A stretch of 64,000 nt of DNA, from contig NZ_JADBEF010000001.1 in the NCBI RefSeq assembly GCF_014873535.1, positions 6,820,001 through 6,884,000 on the forward strand, given 5' to 3'. A program made the position numbers and the translations under genes. Positions 8,943 to 17,286 of the stretch are shown here, piece after piece. The notes under the pieces are model-generated. The model did no database searches and was not told the origin of the DNA. It worked only from the letters and a program-made list of their open reading frames with translations. The stretch is from Nonomuraea africana. GTDB taxonomy: Bacteria; Actinomycetota; Actinomycetes; Streptosporangiales; Streptosporangiaceae. The number at the start of each line of letters is the position of its first letter. Positions within the stretch are counted from its first letter, which is position 1.

Positions 8943-9031
8943 CTAATGAGAAACGTGCCAATCGGACCACCGCCGGGTCCCTGACCGGCACGTAGGCGTT
9001 GCGGCGGTCTGATGAGCACGTTTCTCATTAG
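8943..9031 (+). promoter_or_regulatory. paired TetR operator half-elements (16-bp perfect inverted repeat)
   Basis: CTAATGAGAAACGTGC at 8943-8958 is repeated as its exact reverse complement at 9016-9031, with centres 73 bp apart (close to seven helical turns). The downstream copy ends 20 bases before the ATG of the TetR gene and touches its Shine-Dalgarno (GGAGG at 9034-9038). This is the expected layout for an autorepressed regulator whose dimers bind two sites. The assignment to this TetR protein is inferred from position. Confidence 0.65.
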
Positions 9032-9051
9032 ATGGAGGTACTAAGAACGAC

Positions 9052-9669
9052 ATGACCAGATCCACGCGCGAGCGGATCGTCGACGAGGCCCTGAGACTGT
9101 TCGCGGAGCGGGGCTACTCCGCCACCTCGGTGGCCGAGATCGAGGCCGCCGCCGGGCTCTCCCCTGGTGCGGGAGGCCTCTACCGGCACTTCAAGTCGAA
9201 GTACGAGGTGCTCGCCGCCGCGATGCACGAGCACGCCGCGCGCACCCGCATCCAGGTGGCCGACAGCCTGGCCGAGCTCAGCAGCATGGAGGCCTCGGCC
9301 GACCTCGAGGAGCGCCTGTCCCTGGTGTGCCGCGCCGGCCTCGCGAAGGTGCGCGAGGAGAGCGAGCTGACCAGGGTGTTCTTCCGCGACCTCAGCCAGT
9401 TCCCCGAACTGGTCGCGGTCGTGCGCGAGGGCCTGCTGCAGCCGATGTTCGACGCGATCACCGGCTGGTTCCGCGCCCAGCCCGAGTACGCCGAGGTCGA
9501 CCTCGACTGGACCGGAATCGGCGCGGTCCTCGGCGGCGCGGTCGTGCACTACCGGCTGTTCCAGGAGACCGTGGGCGAGACCCCTGGCCATGCCGAGAAG
9601 GACCAGTTCGTGGCCGCGTGGGTACGGCTGGCCGTCGGCCTGCTGCCCGCCCCCGCGCCGGTCAGCTGA
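9052..9669 (+). CDS. TetR/AcrR family transcriptional regulator
   Basis: 205 residues. The N-terminal helix-turn-helix is canonical: RERIVDEALRLFAERGYSATSVAEIEAAAGLS then LYRHFKSKYEVL. The C-terminal ligand domain is of the group with a conserved TRVFFRDLSQFPEL segment. Translation starts at an ATG with GGAGG upstream. It probably represses itself through the inverted repeat at 8943-9031. The ligand and wider regulon are unknown. Its last 8 bases overlap the end of the convergent membrane protein gene. Confidence 0.92.
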   Translation: MTRSTRERIVDEALRLFAERGYSATSVAEIEAAAGLSPGAGGLYRHFKSKYEVLAAAMHEHAARTRIQVADSLAELSSMEASADLEERLSLVCRAGLAKVREESELTRVFFRDLSQFPELVAVVREGLLQPMFDAITGWFRAQPEYAEVDLDWTGIGAVLGGAVVHYRLFQETVGETPGHAEKDQFVAAWVRLAVGLLPAPAPVS

Positions 9670-10495
9670 GATCCCACAGGCGATAGGCGAGCCAGACCAC
9701 GCCCAGACCAGTGAAGATCATGAACATGACCCCGCTGACCTCGTAGAACTGGGTCACGAACGCGGCGAAGCCCTGCTCGCCGCCGACCCGCAGCGCGCCG
9801 ACCACCACCCCGCCGACGCCGTAGCCGAACATCGGCGCGCCGAGGCCGATCATCCGGTCCCTGAAGGACCAGCTGTCGCTCGCCAGGACGACCGCGGCCC
9901 CGACCGCCCAGACGATCACCGGCACCTGGAAGATCGCCACGGTCGGGAGGCTGATCGGCACCAGCAGCGCGGCCAGCAGGAGCAGCCCCATCGCGAGGAC
10001 CTCGCGCGGATGACCCTTCACCACGGTCCTGGCGTCCCTGCCCTGCGTGGCCATCGGGTTGGCGCCCGCCATCGCCGCCCGGCGCAGCCCGGCGAACGGC
10101 AGGCCGCGCTCGGTCCTCCTGGTCAGCCTCGCCCGCGCCTCGCGGATCCCGCGCTCGACACCGTGCGGGACGTCGTCGACGACGCGGGGGAAGACGGCGG
10201 TGTCGCTCTCGGCGGGCCGTACCTCGGGTTCGGCCTGGATCTTCGGCACCGCGCCGTCGGAGGTGAGCCGGCGGGCCTCGCGCTCCACGAGCGCCGCCGG
10301 ATCACCGAACCTGGCCAGCACCCTGGCCACGACCTTGGGGTCCTCGCTGCCGGCGCGCTCCGACTCGATGCGGGCCCGCAGCCGCTGGACGAAGTCGAGC
10401 CGGTGGTCCTGGCGCAGCACGCCGTGAGCGGCGTCGGCCGCCTTGCTGACGTAGTCGAGGACGAGCTGGTCGGCCCGTTCAATCACGCAAGCCAT
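9662..10495 (-). CDS. membrane protein with permease-prefix-like N-terminal domain
   Basis: About 277 residues. The first 90 residues (IERADQLVLDYVSKAADAAHG, then a helical RLDFVQRLRARIE and VLARFGDPAALVEREARRL) resemble the small helical domain that precedes many actinobacterial permeases and DUF1700-type proteins. About 100 polar residues follow, then four C-terminal hydrophobic helices from near residue 170. The start could be the ATG at 10495, the GTG at 10486 or the far ATG at 10528; none has a strong Shine-Dalgarno. It is divergent from the helicase-associated gene starting at 10528. Function unknown. Confidence 0.65.
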   Translation of the reverse strand: MACVIERADQLVLDYVSKAADAAHGVLRQDHRLDFVQRLRARIESERAGSEDPKVVARVLARFGDPAALVEREARRLTSDGAVPKIQAEPEVRPAESDTAVFPRVVDDVPHGVERGIREARARLTRRTERGLPFAGLRRAAMAGANPMATQGRDARTVVKGHPREVLAMGLLLLAALLVPISLPTVAIFQVPVIVWAVGAAVVLASDSWSFRDRMIGLGAPMFGYGVGGVVVGALRVGGEQGFAAFVTQFYEVSGVMFMIFTGLGVVWLAYRLWDLS

Positions 10496-10527
10496 GCTGC
10501 CCGAATCCGCAGGAACATACCATTGCA

Positions 10528-12849
10528 ATGATGGAGTTCACCCAGTGGATCAGGGAGCGCACCGACGAGCAGCTGGGCGCGCTCGTGTCCGCGCGCCCCG
10601 AGCTGATCACGCCGGTCCCCGCCCACCTGGAAGGGCTGGCCGCGCGGGCAGGCAGCCCTTCGGCGATCGGCCGCGCCCTCGACCGGCTCGACAGGTTCGC
10701 GCTGGCCGTGGTCGAGACGCTCGCCGTCCAGCCGGGTGAGCTCGCCAGGGAGTCCCTCCACAGGCTGCTCGCCATGGCCACGGGCGGCGACGACGTCCCT
10801 CTGGACGACACGCTGGAGCGCCTGCGCGCGCTCGCCCTGGTCTACGGCCCCGACGACGCCCTGGCCCTCGCGCCCGGAGTCCGCAAGGTGCTGGACGACC
10901 CCGCGGGGCTCGGCCCTCCCGTCGCGGAGGTGTTCAGGCACCACCCGCCCGAGCAGCTGGAGGAGATCGCCGACGACATCGCCCCCGGCACCCAGGGCAG
11001 CGCCAAGGAACGGCTCCAGGTCGCGCTCGCCGAGCCCGCCAAGCTGGTCGAGGAGATCTCGCCGCCGGCCAGGAAGGCGCTGGACGAGCTGGCGTGGGGG
11101 CCGCCGAGCGGCAGGGTGCCCAACGCCCGCAGGGCCGTCCGCCTGGCCACCGCCCGTTCGCCGATCGAGGAGCTGCTCGCCCGCGGCCTGCTCGCGGCCA
11201 CCGGCGAGGAGAGCGTGTCACTGCCCCGCGAGGTCGGCCTCTACCTGCGCGACGGCCGCGTCCACCGCGACCTGTCCCCCGTGCCGCCGCCGCTCGAAGG
11301 CTCCGAGCGTCCCGGGACACTCGCCGGCAGGACGGCGGCGGGCCAGGCCTTCACGTTCGTACGGGCGGTCGAGGAGCTGTGCGAGAGGTGGAGCCTCGAC
11401 GCTCCCGGCGTGCTGCGCACGGGCGGCCTCGGCGTACGCGACCTCAAGCGCACCGCCACCCAGCTCGACCTGCCCGAATGGGCCGCCGCGCTGGTCATCG
11501 AGGTGGCGCACGCGGCGGGTCTGGTCGCCGCGGGCGGCACCGTCGACGGCGAGTGGCTGCCCACCGCCGCCTACGACAGCTGGCGCATCAGGCCGACGGA
11601 GGACCGCTGGGTCACCCTGGCCGTGACCTGGCTGCACACCGACAGGGTGCCGGGCATCGTGGGCGAACGCGACGAGCGCGACCGCCTGCTCAACGCGCTC
11701 CATTCCGATCTGCGCCGCTCCTCCGCCCCCGAGGTACGGCAGGCGACGCTGCGCGTGCTCGCCACCGCCCCGGGTCTCGCGCCGTCCCGCGAGTCGGTGC
11801 TGCGGCGGCTGGCGTGGGAGCAGCCCAGGCGGCGCGGGGCGCTGCGCGAGCAGCTGACCGACTTCACCCTGCGCGAGGCCGAGCAGCTGGGCTTCACCGG
11901 GCTGGGCGTGCTGTCGGCGCACGGCCGCGCGCTGCTGACCGGTTCGAAGGAGGCCGCCGCCGTCCTCGCGCCCTTGCTGCCCGAACCCGTCGACCACGTG
12001 CTGCTGCAGGCCGACCTCACCGCCGTCGCGCCGGGACCGCTCACCAGCGACCTGGCGCGCTGGCTGACGCTCGCCGCCGACGTGGAGTCCACCGGCGGCG
12101 CGACCGTCTACCGGTTCGGCGAGAGCTCCATCAGGCGCGCGCTCGACGCGGGGCAGGGGGCGGACGAGCTGCTGTCCATGCTGTCCCGCCACTCCGCCAC
12201 CCCTGTGCCGCAGCCGCTGTCGTACCTGGTGGCCGACGTGGCGCGCAGGCACGGCAGGATGCGCGTCGGCACGGCCAGCGCGTACATCCGCAGTGATGAC
12301 CCGTCCATGCTCGACCAGCTCATGGCCGACCGCCGCTCGAACGCGCTGCGGCTCAGGCGCCTGGCGCCCACGGTCATCGCCTCGCGCACCTCCAGGGCGA
12401 CGCTGGTCGACTCGCTGAGGGCGATGGGGTTCGCGCCCGTCGCCGAGTCCCTCGACGGGGACGTCATCGTCACCCAGCTCGACGCCAGGCGGACCGAGGG
12501 GGTGCCTGTCGCCAGGACCGTCTCGTCCTTCAACGGGCTCGCCCCGGACGTGGTGGCGGCCGCCGTACGGGCCATGCGGGCGGGTGAGGCGCGACGCAGC
12601 CCGGTCGACGCGCCGGACGGCGCGGTGCCCCGCGGCCCCGCCACGGCCACCATCTCCACCCTGCAGGAGGCGATCAGGCAGGGGGTGCGGGTGTGGATCG
12701 GCTACCTCGACTCCCAGGGCAACGCCACCAGCCGCATCCTGGAGCCGGCCCGCATGGAGGGCGGCTACCTGACGGCCTACGACGAGACCCGCGCCGCCGT
12801 CCACCGCTTCGCCCTCCACCGCATCACCGGCGTCGCCAACCTCTCCTGA
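10528..12849 (+). CDS. helicase-associated protein (XPB/Ssl2 N-terminal-like domain, WYL-like C-terminus)
   Basis: 773-residue cytoplasmic protein with many leucine-rich helices and no Walker motifs of its own. It belongs to the actinobacterial 'helicase-associated / XPB N-terminal domain' family encoded near the XPB-type helicase, here 2.2 kb downstream. The last 70 residues (VRVWIGYLDSQGNATSRILEPARM then ALHRITGV) resemble a WYL domain, which usually senses nucleic-acid ligands. It may act with the helicase in DNA repair; that is inference from co-location and family name. ATG-ATG start with AGGAA upstream. Confidence 0.8.
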   Translation: MMEFTQWIRERTDEQLGALVSARPELITPVPAHLEGLAARAGSPSAIGRALDRLDRFALAVVETLAVQPGELARESLHRLLAMATGGDDVPLDDTLERLRALALVYGPDDALALAPGVRKVLDDPAGLGPPVAEVFRHHPPEQLEEIADDIAPGTQGSAKERLQVALAEPAKLVEEISPPARKALDELAWGPPSGRVPNARRAVRLATARSPIEELLARGLLAATGEESVSLPREVGLYLRDGRVHRDLSPVPPPLEGSERPGTLAGRTAAGQAFTFVRAVEELCERWSLDAPGVLRTGGLGVRDLKRTATQLDLPEWAAALVIEVAHAAGLVAAGGTVDGEWLPTAAYDSWRIRPTEDRWVTLAVTWLHTDRVPGIVGERDERDRLLNALHSDLRRSSAPEVRQATLRVLATAPGLAPSRESVLRRLAWEQPRRRGALREQLTDFTLREAEQLGFTGLGVLSAHGRALLTGSKEAAAVLAPLLPEPVDHVLLQADLTAVAPGPLTSDLARWLTLAADVESTGGATVYRFGESSIRRALDAGQGADELLSMLSRHSATPVPQPLSYLVADVARRHGRMRVGTASAYIRSDDPSMLDQLMADRRSNALRLRRLAPTVIASRTSRATLVDSLRAMGFAPVAESLDGDVIVTQLDARRTEGVPVARTVSSFNGLAPDVVAAAVRAMRAGEARRSPVDAPDGAVPRGPATATISTLQEAIRQGVRVWIGYLDSQGNATSRILEPARMEGGYLTAYDETRAAVHRFALHRITGVANLS

Positions 12850-12859
12850 ACGACCTCCG

Positions 12860-12951
12860 GAGAGACGGCGGCCGGCGTCTTTCGGATTCCCCGACCAACA
12901 CCTGCGCCCTCACACCGAGCCTCCGAGAGACGGCGGCCGGCGTCTTTCGGA
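12860..12951. repeat. duplicated terminator-like hairpin downstream of the helicase-associated gene
   Basis: A 27-bp sequence beginning GAGAGACGGCGGCCGG and ending CTTTCGGA occurs at 12860-12886 and again at 12925-12951. Each copy folds into a stem pairing GAGAGACG with CGTCTTTC around a GC loop. A third partial inverted match (CCGAAAGAC) is at 12993-13001. There is no T-tract, so any termination would be of the GC-hairpin kind common in actinomycetes. Confidence 0.6.
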
Positions 12952-13025
12952 AGCGGGGCAAGGGACCCCGGCCCCGCGCCAACTGGCCGTACCCGAAAGA
13001 CAGGCTGTGGTTGACTCGGGCGCGC

Positions 13026-14510
13026 GTGCGGATCACCGTGAGAGGTGTGACGGAACAAACGCTTGGACGCCTGGCCGAGGAGTCGTGGAACCGGTTCGAC
13101 GATCACGAGTCGGTCTTCTACGAAGGCGAGTGGCATCGCAGCCACACCCTCGCCCAGCGGGCCAGACGCGTGACCGGCGGACTGATCGAGGCCGGGGTCG
13201 GCCCAGGCGACAGGGTGGCCGTGATGATGGCCACGAGCCCCGACGTCGCCGTCGTCTACCAGGCGGTCTGGGCGGCGGGCGCCGTGGTGGTCCCCGTGGT
13301 CTTCCTGGTCGGCGTGGACGAGCTGCGCCACATCCTCGGCGACAGCGGCGCCGCCGCGCTCGTCACCTCCCCCGAGCTGCTGGACATCGTGCGGGCCGCC
13401 GACCCGCGTATCCCGATATATGTGGACACGGGGGAGCTTGCGGGCGCCGACGAGCACGGACCGCTCCCGCGAGACCCCTCCGACCTGGCCGCCGTCATGT
13501 ACACCGGCGGCACCACCGGCAGGGCGAAGGGCGTCATGCTCAGCCACGGAGGTCTCTGGCAGGTCGCCAAGGACGCCTTCCAGCTGTCCTACCAGCCCGG
13601 CGTCACCAGGGCGATCGTGCCCGTCCCCCTCTCCCACGCGTACGGCCTCATCGTCACCATCGCGGGGATGCACGCCCCCGAGCCCCAGCAGGCCGTCCTG
13701 ATGCGCTGGTTCGACCCCAAGGCCTTCCTGACGCTGGCCGCCGAGCAGCGCGTCCAGTACGGCACCGTGGTCCCCTCGATGATCCAGATGCTGCTCGCCG
13801 AGCCACTGGAGGACACCCCGCTGCCCGAGCTGCGCCACCTCACCTGCGGCGCGGCCCCGCTCGGCCGCGACGTGCTGAGGGAGTTCGAACGGCGGATGCC
13901 GGGCGTGCAGATCCTGGAGGGGTACGGCCTGACCGAGACCAGCGCCGTCACCACCTTCAACCCGCCGGGCAGGCGCAAGCCGGGCAGCGTCGGCCTGCCG
14001 CTCCCCGGCTACACGATCACGATCAGGGACGACGACGGCGAGGAGGTCGAGACGGGCGACATCGGCGAGATCTGCGTCGCGGGCCGCTCGCTGATGCTCG
14101 GCTACTGGGGCGGGCTCGACTCCCCCCTCGTGGACGGCGAGCTGCGCACGGGCGACATCGGCTGCCTGGACGACGACGGCTACCTCTACGTCGTCGACAG
14201 GAAAAAGGACCTGGTGATCAGGGGCGGCTTCAACGTCTTCCCGCGCGACGTGGAGGACGCGCTGAACGTCCATCCCGCCGTCGCCGTGTCAGGGGTGGTC
14301 GGCCGGCCCGACCCCGTGCACGGCGAGGAGGTCGTCGCCTTCGTCCAGCTGCGCCCCCACGCCACCGCCACCGAGGAGGAGTTGATCTCCTGGGCGCGTG
14401 ACCGGGTGGGCAGGGTGAAATATCCGAGAGAGATCCACTTCACCGCCCACATCCCCCTGACCAGCGTGCTCAAGCTCGACAGGAAGGCGCTGCGCGCCCG
14501 CCTTTCCTAG
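13026..14510 (+). CDS. AMP-dependent acyl-CoA synthetase/ligase
   Basis: ANL-superfamily enzyme of about 494 residues that adenylates a carboxylic acid and forms the CoA thioester. The P-loop motif A3 is MYTGGTTGRAKGV near residue 158, the A5 motif is EGYGLTETSA, the A7 motif ELRTGDIGCLDDDGYLYVVDRKKD, and the A10 lysine lies in LTSVLKLDRKALR near the end. Length is typical for short fatty or aryl acid CoA ligases. The frame is open upstream into the previous gene, and GTG codons at 13026, 13038 and 13047 are all possible starts, none with a strong Shine-Dalgarno. Substrate unknown; neighbours give no pathway. Confidence 0.87.
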   Translation: MRITVRGVTEQTLGRLAEESWNRFDDHESVFYEGEWHRSHTLAQRARRVTGGLIEAGVGPGDRVAVMMATSPDVAVVYQAVWAAGAVVVPVVFLVGVDELRHILGDSGAAALVTSPELLDIVRAADPRIPIYVDTGELAGADEHGPLPRDPSDLAAVMYTGGTTGRAKGVMLSHGGLWQVAKDAFQLSYQPGVTRAIVPVPLSHAYGLIVTIAGMHAPEPQQAVLMRWFDPKAFLTLAAEQRVQYGTVVPSMIQMLLAEPLEDTPLPELRHLTCGAAPLGRDVLREFERRMPGVQILEGYGLTETSAVTTFNPPGRRKPGSVGLPLPGYTITIRDDDGEEVETGDIGEICVAGRSLMLGYWGGLDSPLVDGELRTGDIGCLDDDGYLYVVDRKKDLVIRGGFNVFPRDVEDALNVHPAVAVSGVVGRPDPVHGEEVVAFVQLRPHATATEEELISWARDRVGRVKYPREIHFTAHIPLTSVLKLDRKALRARLS

Positions 14511-14578
14511 CGTCCGGCGGAACTGTCACCCGTTTTCGTGATAATTGTTGTTATGTCAGAAAACGAAAAGGTGACTCA

Positions 14579-14998
14579 GTGAGCAGCGGCTACACCCCAG
14601 AGAACCCGGGCGACAACCAGGGCCCCTACGGCCAGCAGCAGCCGTACGGCTCGCCGTACGGCCACGGTTCCGGCGAGCAGCCCTACGGCGCGCCGTACGG
14701 CCAGCAGCCCCCGCCCGGCTACGGCTACGGCTACCCGCCGCCCCAGCAGGGGCCGCGCACGCACGCCATCGTCGCGCTGGTCATCAGCATCGTGCTCGCG
14801 CTCAGCTGCTACATCACCCCTGGCGGCATCGCCGGTGCGATCATGTCGGGCATCGCGCTCGGCCAGGTCGACACGCAGCCCGACAAGGCGCGCAACCTGC
14901 TCAAGTGGACCTGGATCAGCATCGGCATCAACGTCGCGCTGGTCATCGTGGGCTTCGGCGTGATCATCGCGCTGGGAGTATCGGGGAATCTGGACTAA
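14579..14998 (+). CDS. DUF4190-type membrane protein with PYG-rich head
   Basis: 139 residues. The first 58 are Pro/Tyr/Gly/Gln-rich with repeated PYG and PYGQQ units. They are followed by two hydrophobic helices (IVALVISIVLALSCYITPGGIAGAIMSGIALG and ISIGINVALVIVGFGVIIALGV) typical of DUF4190. Such low-complexity heads face the cytoplasm and may mediate condensate or protein contacts (inference). GTG start with AAAGGTGA directly upstream. Possibly co-transcribed with the helicase gene 57 bases downstream. Confidence 0.85.
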   Translation: MSSGYTPENPGDNQGPYGQQQPYGSPYGHGSGEQPYGAPYGQQPPPGYGYGYPPPQQGPRTHAIVALVISIVLALSCYITPGGIAGAIMSGIALGQVDTQPDKARNLLKWTWISIGINVALVIVGFGVIIALGVSGNLD

Positions 14999-15055
14999 CT
15001 GTCGGTCCGCGGGTGTTGGATATGCGGTAGCAGTACCGATCCCCGGGGGAAGCCT

Positions 15056-16696
15056 GTGAACGACGGTCCGCTGATCGTCCAGTCCGACAAGACCTTGCTG
15101 CTCGAGGTCGACCACGAGCGGGCCGACGAGTGTCGCAAGTCGATCGCGCCCTTCGCCGAGCTGGAGCGCGCGCCCGAGCACGTCCACACCTATCGCGTCA
15201 CGCCGCTCGCGCTGTGGAACGCGCGCGCCGCCGGCCATGACGCCGAGCAGGTCATCGACGCGCTGATCGGGTTCAGCCGCTATCCGGTGCCGCACGCGCT
15301 GCTGGTCGACGTGGCCGAGACGATGGCCCGCTACGGCAGGCTGCGCCTGGAGAAGGACCCCTTGCACGGCCTGGTCCTGGCCTCCACCGACCGGGCGGTG
15401 CTCGAAGAGGTGCTGCGCTCGAAGAAGATCCAGCCGATGCTGGGCGAGCGCATCGGCGCCGACTCCGTCGCCGTCCATCCGAGCGAGCGCGGCAACATCA
15501 AGCAGGCGCTGCTCAAGCTGGGCTGGCCGGCCGAAGACCTCGCGGGCTACGTCGACGGCGAGGCCCACCCCATCAAGCTGCTGCAGGACGGCTGGTCGCT
15601 GCGCCCCTACCAGCAGGAGGCCGCCGACGCCTTCTGGCACGGCGGCTCCGGCGTGGTCGTGCTGCCCTGTGGCGCGGGCAAGACCATCGTCGGCGCCGCC
15701 GCGATGGCCAGGGCCGAGGCCACCACGCTGATCATGGTCACCAACACGGTGAGCGCCCACCAGTGGAAGCAGGAGCTGCTCAAGCGCACCACGCTGACCG
15801 AGGACGAGATCGGCGAGTACTCCGGCACCAAGAAGGAGATCCGTCCCGTCACCATCGCCACCTATCAGGTGATGACGACCAAGCGGAAGGGCGTCTACGC
15901 CCACCTCGAGCTGTTCGACGCGCGCGACTGGGGCCTGATCGTCTACGACGAGGTGCACCTGCTGCCCGCGCCGATCTTCAGGATGACCGCCGACCTGCAG
16001 GCCCGCCGCAGGGTGGGGCTGACGGCGACGCTGGTGCGCGAGGACGGCAGGGAGGGTGACGTGTTCTCCCTCATCGGCCCGAAGCGCTACGACGCGCCGT
16101 GGAAGGAGATGGAGAACCAGGGCTGGATCGCGCCCGCCGACTGCGTCGAGGTGCGGGTCACGCTCTCCGACGAGGAGCGCCTGGCCTACGCGATGGCCGA
16201 GTCCGAGGAGCGCTACCGGTTCGCCGCGACCACGCCGTCCAAGACGCACGTGACCGAGGCGCTGGTGCGGCGGCATCTCGGCGAGCAGGTGCTGGTCATC
16301 GGCCAGTACATCGACCAGCTCGACGAGCTGGCCGACCACCTCAACGCCCCCGTGATCAAGGGCGAGACCCGCATCAAGGAGCGGGAGCGGCTCTTCCAGG
16401 CCTTCCGCGACAAGGAGCTGCAGGTCCTGGTGGTCTCCAAGGTCGCCAACTTCTCCATCGACCTGCCCGAGGCGGCCGTCGCCATCCAGGTGTCGGGCAC
16501 GTTCGGCTCACGTCAGGAGGAGGCGCAGCGGCTCGGCCGCGTGCTGCGGCCCAAGGCCGACGGCGGTGGCGCGCGCTTCTACACGGTGGTCAGCCGCGAC
16601 ACGGTCGACCAGGAGTTCGCGGCCCATCGCCAGCGGTTCCTGGCCGAGCAGGGTTACGCCTACCAGATCATCGACGCCGACGACGTCCACCAGTGA
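15056..16696 (+). CDS. XPB-type DNA repair helicase
   Basis: 546-residue superfamily 2 helicase of the ERCC3/XPB family. An N-terminal damage-recognition-like domain (residues 1-160) is followed by motif I PCGAGKT near residue 203, motif II DEVH near 297, motif III LTATLVRED, and motif VI QRLGRVLRPK near 490. Bacterial XPB homologues of this length are frequent in actinobacteria and unwind DNA 3' to 5', probably in excision repair. GTG start preceded by GGGGGA. A strong GC hairpin three bases after the stop probably ends the transcript. The helicase-associated protein at 10.5-12.8 kb is a likely partner. Confidence 0.93.
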   Translation: MNDGPLIVQSDKTLLLEVDHERADECRKSIAPFAELERAPEHVHTYRVTPLALWNARAAGHDAEQVIDALIGFSRYPVPHALLVDVAETMARYGRLRLEKDPLHGLVLASTDRAVLEEVLRSKKIQPMLGERIGADSVAVHPSERGNIKQALLKLGWPAEDLAGYVDGEAHPIKLLQDGWSLRPYQQEAADAFWHGGSGVVVLPCGAGKTIVGAAAMARAEATTLIMVTNTVSAHQWKQELLKRTTLTEDEIGEYSGTKKEIRPVTIATYQVMTTKRKGVYAHLELFDARDWGLIVYDEVHLLPAPIFRMTADLQARRRVGLTATLVREDGREGDVFSLIGPKRYDAPWKEMENQGWIAPADCVEVRVTLSDEERLAYAMAESEERYRFAATTPSKTHVTEALVRRHLGEQVLVIGQYIDQLDELADHLNAPVIKGETRIKERERLFQAFRDKELQVLVVSKVANFSIDLPEAAVAIQVSGTFGSRQEEAQRLGRVLRPKADGGGARFYTVVSRDTVDQEFAAHRQRFLAEQGYAYQIIDADDVHQ

Positions 16697-16699
16697 AAG

Positions 16700-16727
16700 G
16701 GCTCGCGCGAAGGGTCTCGCGCGAGCC
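16700..16727 (+). terminator. GC-rich hairpin terminator after XPB gene
   Basis: Perfect 11-bp inverted repeat GGCTCGCGCGA / TCGCGCGAGCC with a 6-nt loop, three bases after the helicase stop codon. No T-tract follows directly. A weaker stem with TTTTT lies at about 16844-16862. Confidence 0.65.
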
Positions 16728-16878
16728 GCGCTCCTAGGTCCACGAAACTCCGCGGGCCTTCGACAATCGGACCACCCCCTACCGGCGACACCTGTCGCGA
16801 TGCGACATACCCCCATGATCCGCCGAATCAACGAGACATGCCCGGATTTTTCGGGTTTTTGAGCAGTTATCGTGCTGA

Positions 16879-17181
16879 CTATTGGGCGAGCAGCCCGCCG
16901 AAGAACAGCACCCCCGCCGCGACCAGCCACGCCGCCACCGCACCCCCCATCAGCGCCCAGAACCTGAGCGGGAGCAGCCACGCCCCCACGGTGAGGCAGG
17001 CCGCCAGCACCGCGAACAGCCCCGACACGGTGGAGACGGTGTCGAGGCGCTGCGCGCACGCGACCGAGGTCTCCCCGTCTGTGCAGAACGCCTCGAGCCC
17101 CCAGCCGGCGAAGACCGACAGCCCCCACAGGGCGGCCAGCAGGAGGCTCGCGACGGTCGGGATGACCGGGGAGATCCGCAC
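16879..17181 (-). CDS. small three-helix membrane protein
   Basis: 100 residues with three hydrophobic spans: residues 7-26 after MRISPVIPT, a middle span near 50-70, and a C-terminal span near 75-98. Two cysteines (FCTDGETSVACAQRL) sit in the loop after the first span and could form an extracytoplasmic disulfide. The GTG start has a strong GGAGGGG eight bases upstream, which supports a real gene. It is divergent from the HelD-like gene. Function unknown. Confidence 0.65.
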   Translation of the reverse strand: MRISPVIPTVASLLLAALWGLSVFAGWGLEAFCTDGETSVACAQRLDTVSTVSGLFAVLAACLTVGAWLLPLRFWALMGGAVAAWLVAAGVLFFGGLLAQ

Positions 17182-17255
17182 GCTGCCCCTCCGTTAATCA
17201 ATATGAAGCCGCCGACCTCGCCGGTAAGCTAGTCGATTCGCTGCCTTGTTTATCA

Positions 17256-17277
17256 CCTCCGTCAACGAATGGGGAGG
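17256..17277 (+). promoter_or_regulatory. possible Shine-Dalgarno-sequestering hairpin
   Basis: CCTCC at 17256-17260 can pair with GGAGG at 17273-17277, which is the Shine-Dalgarno of the HelD-like gene (ATG at 17287). The loop is 12 nt. The stem is only five GC pairs; a role in translation control is a hypothesis. Confidence 0.3.
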
Positions 17278-17286
17278 CGCTTTCGC

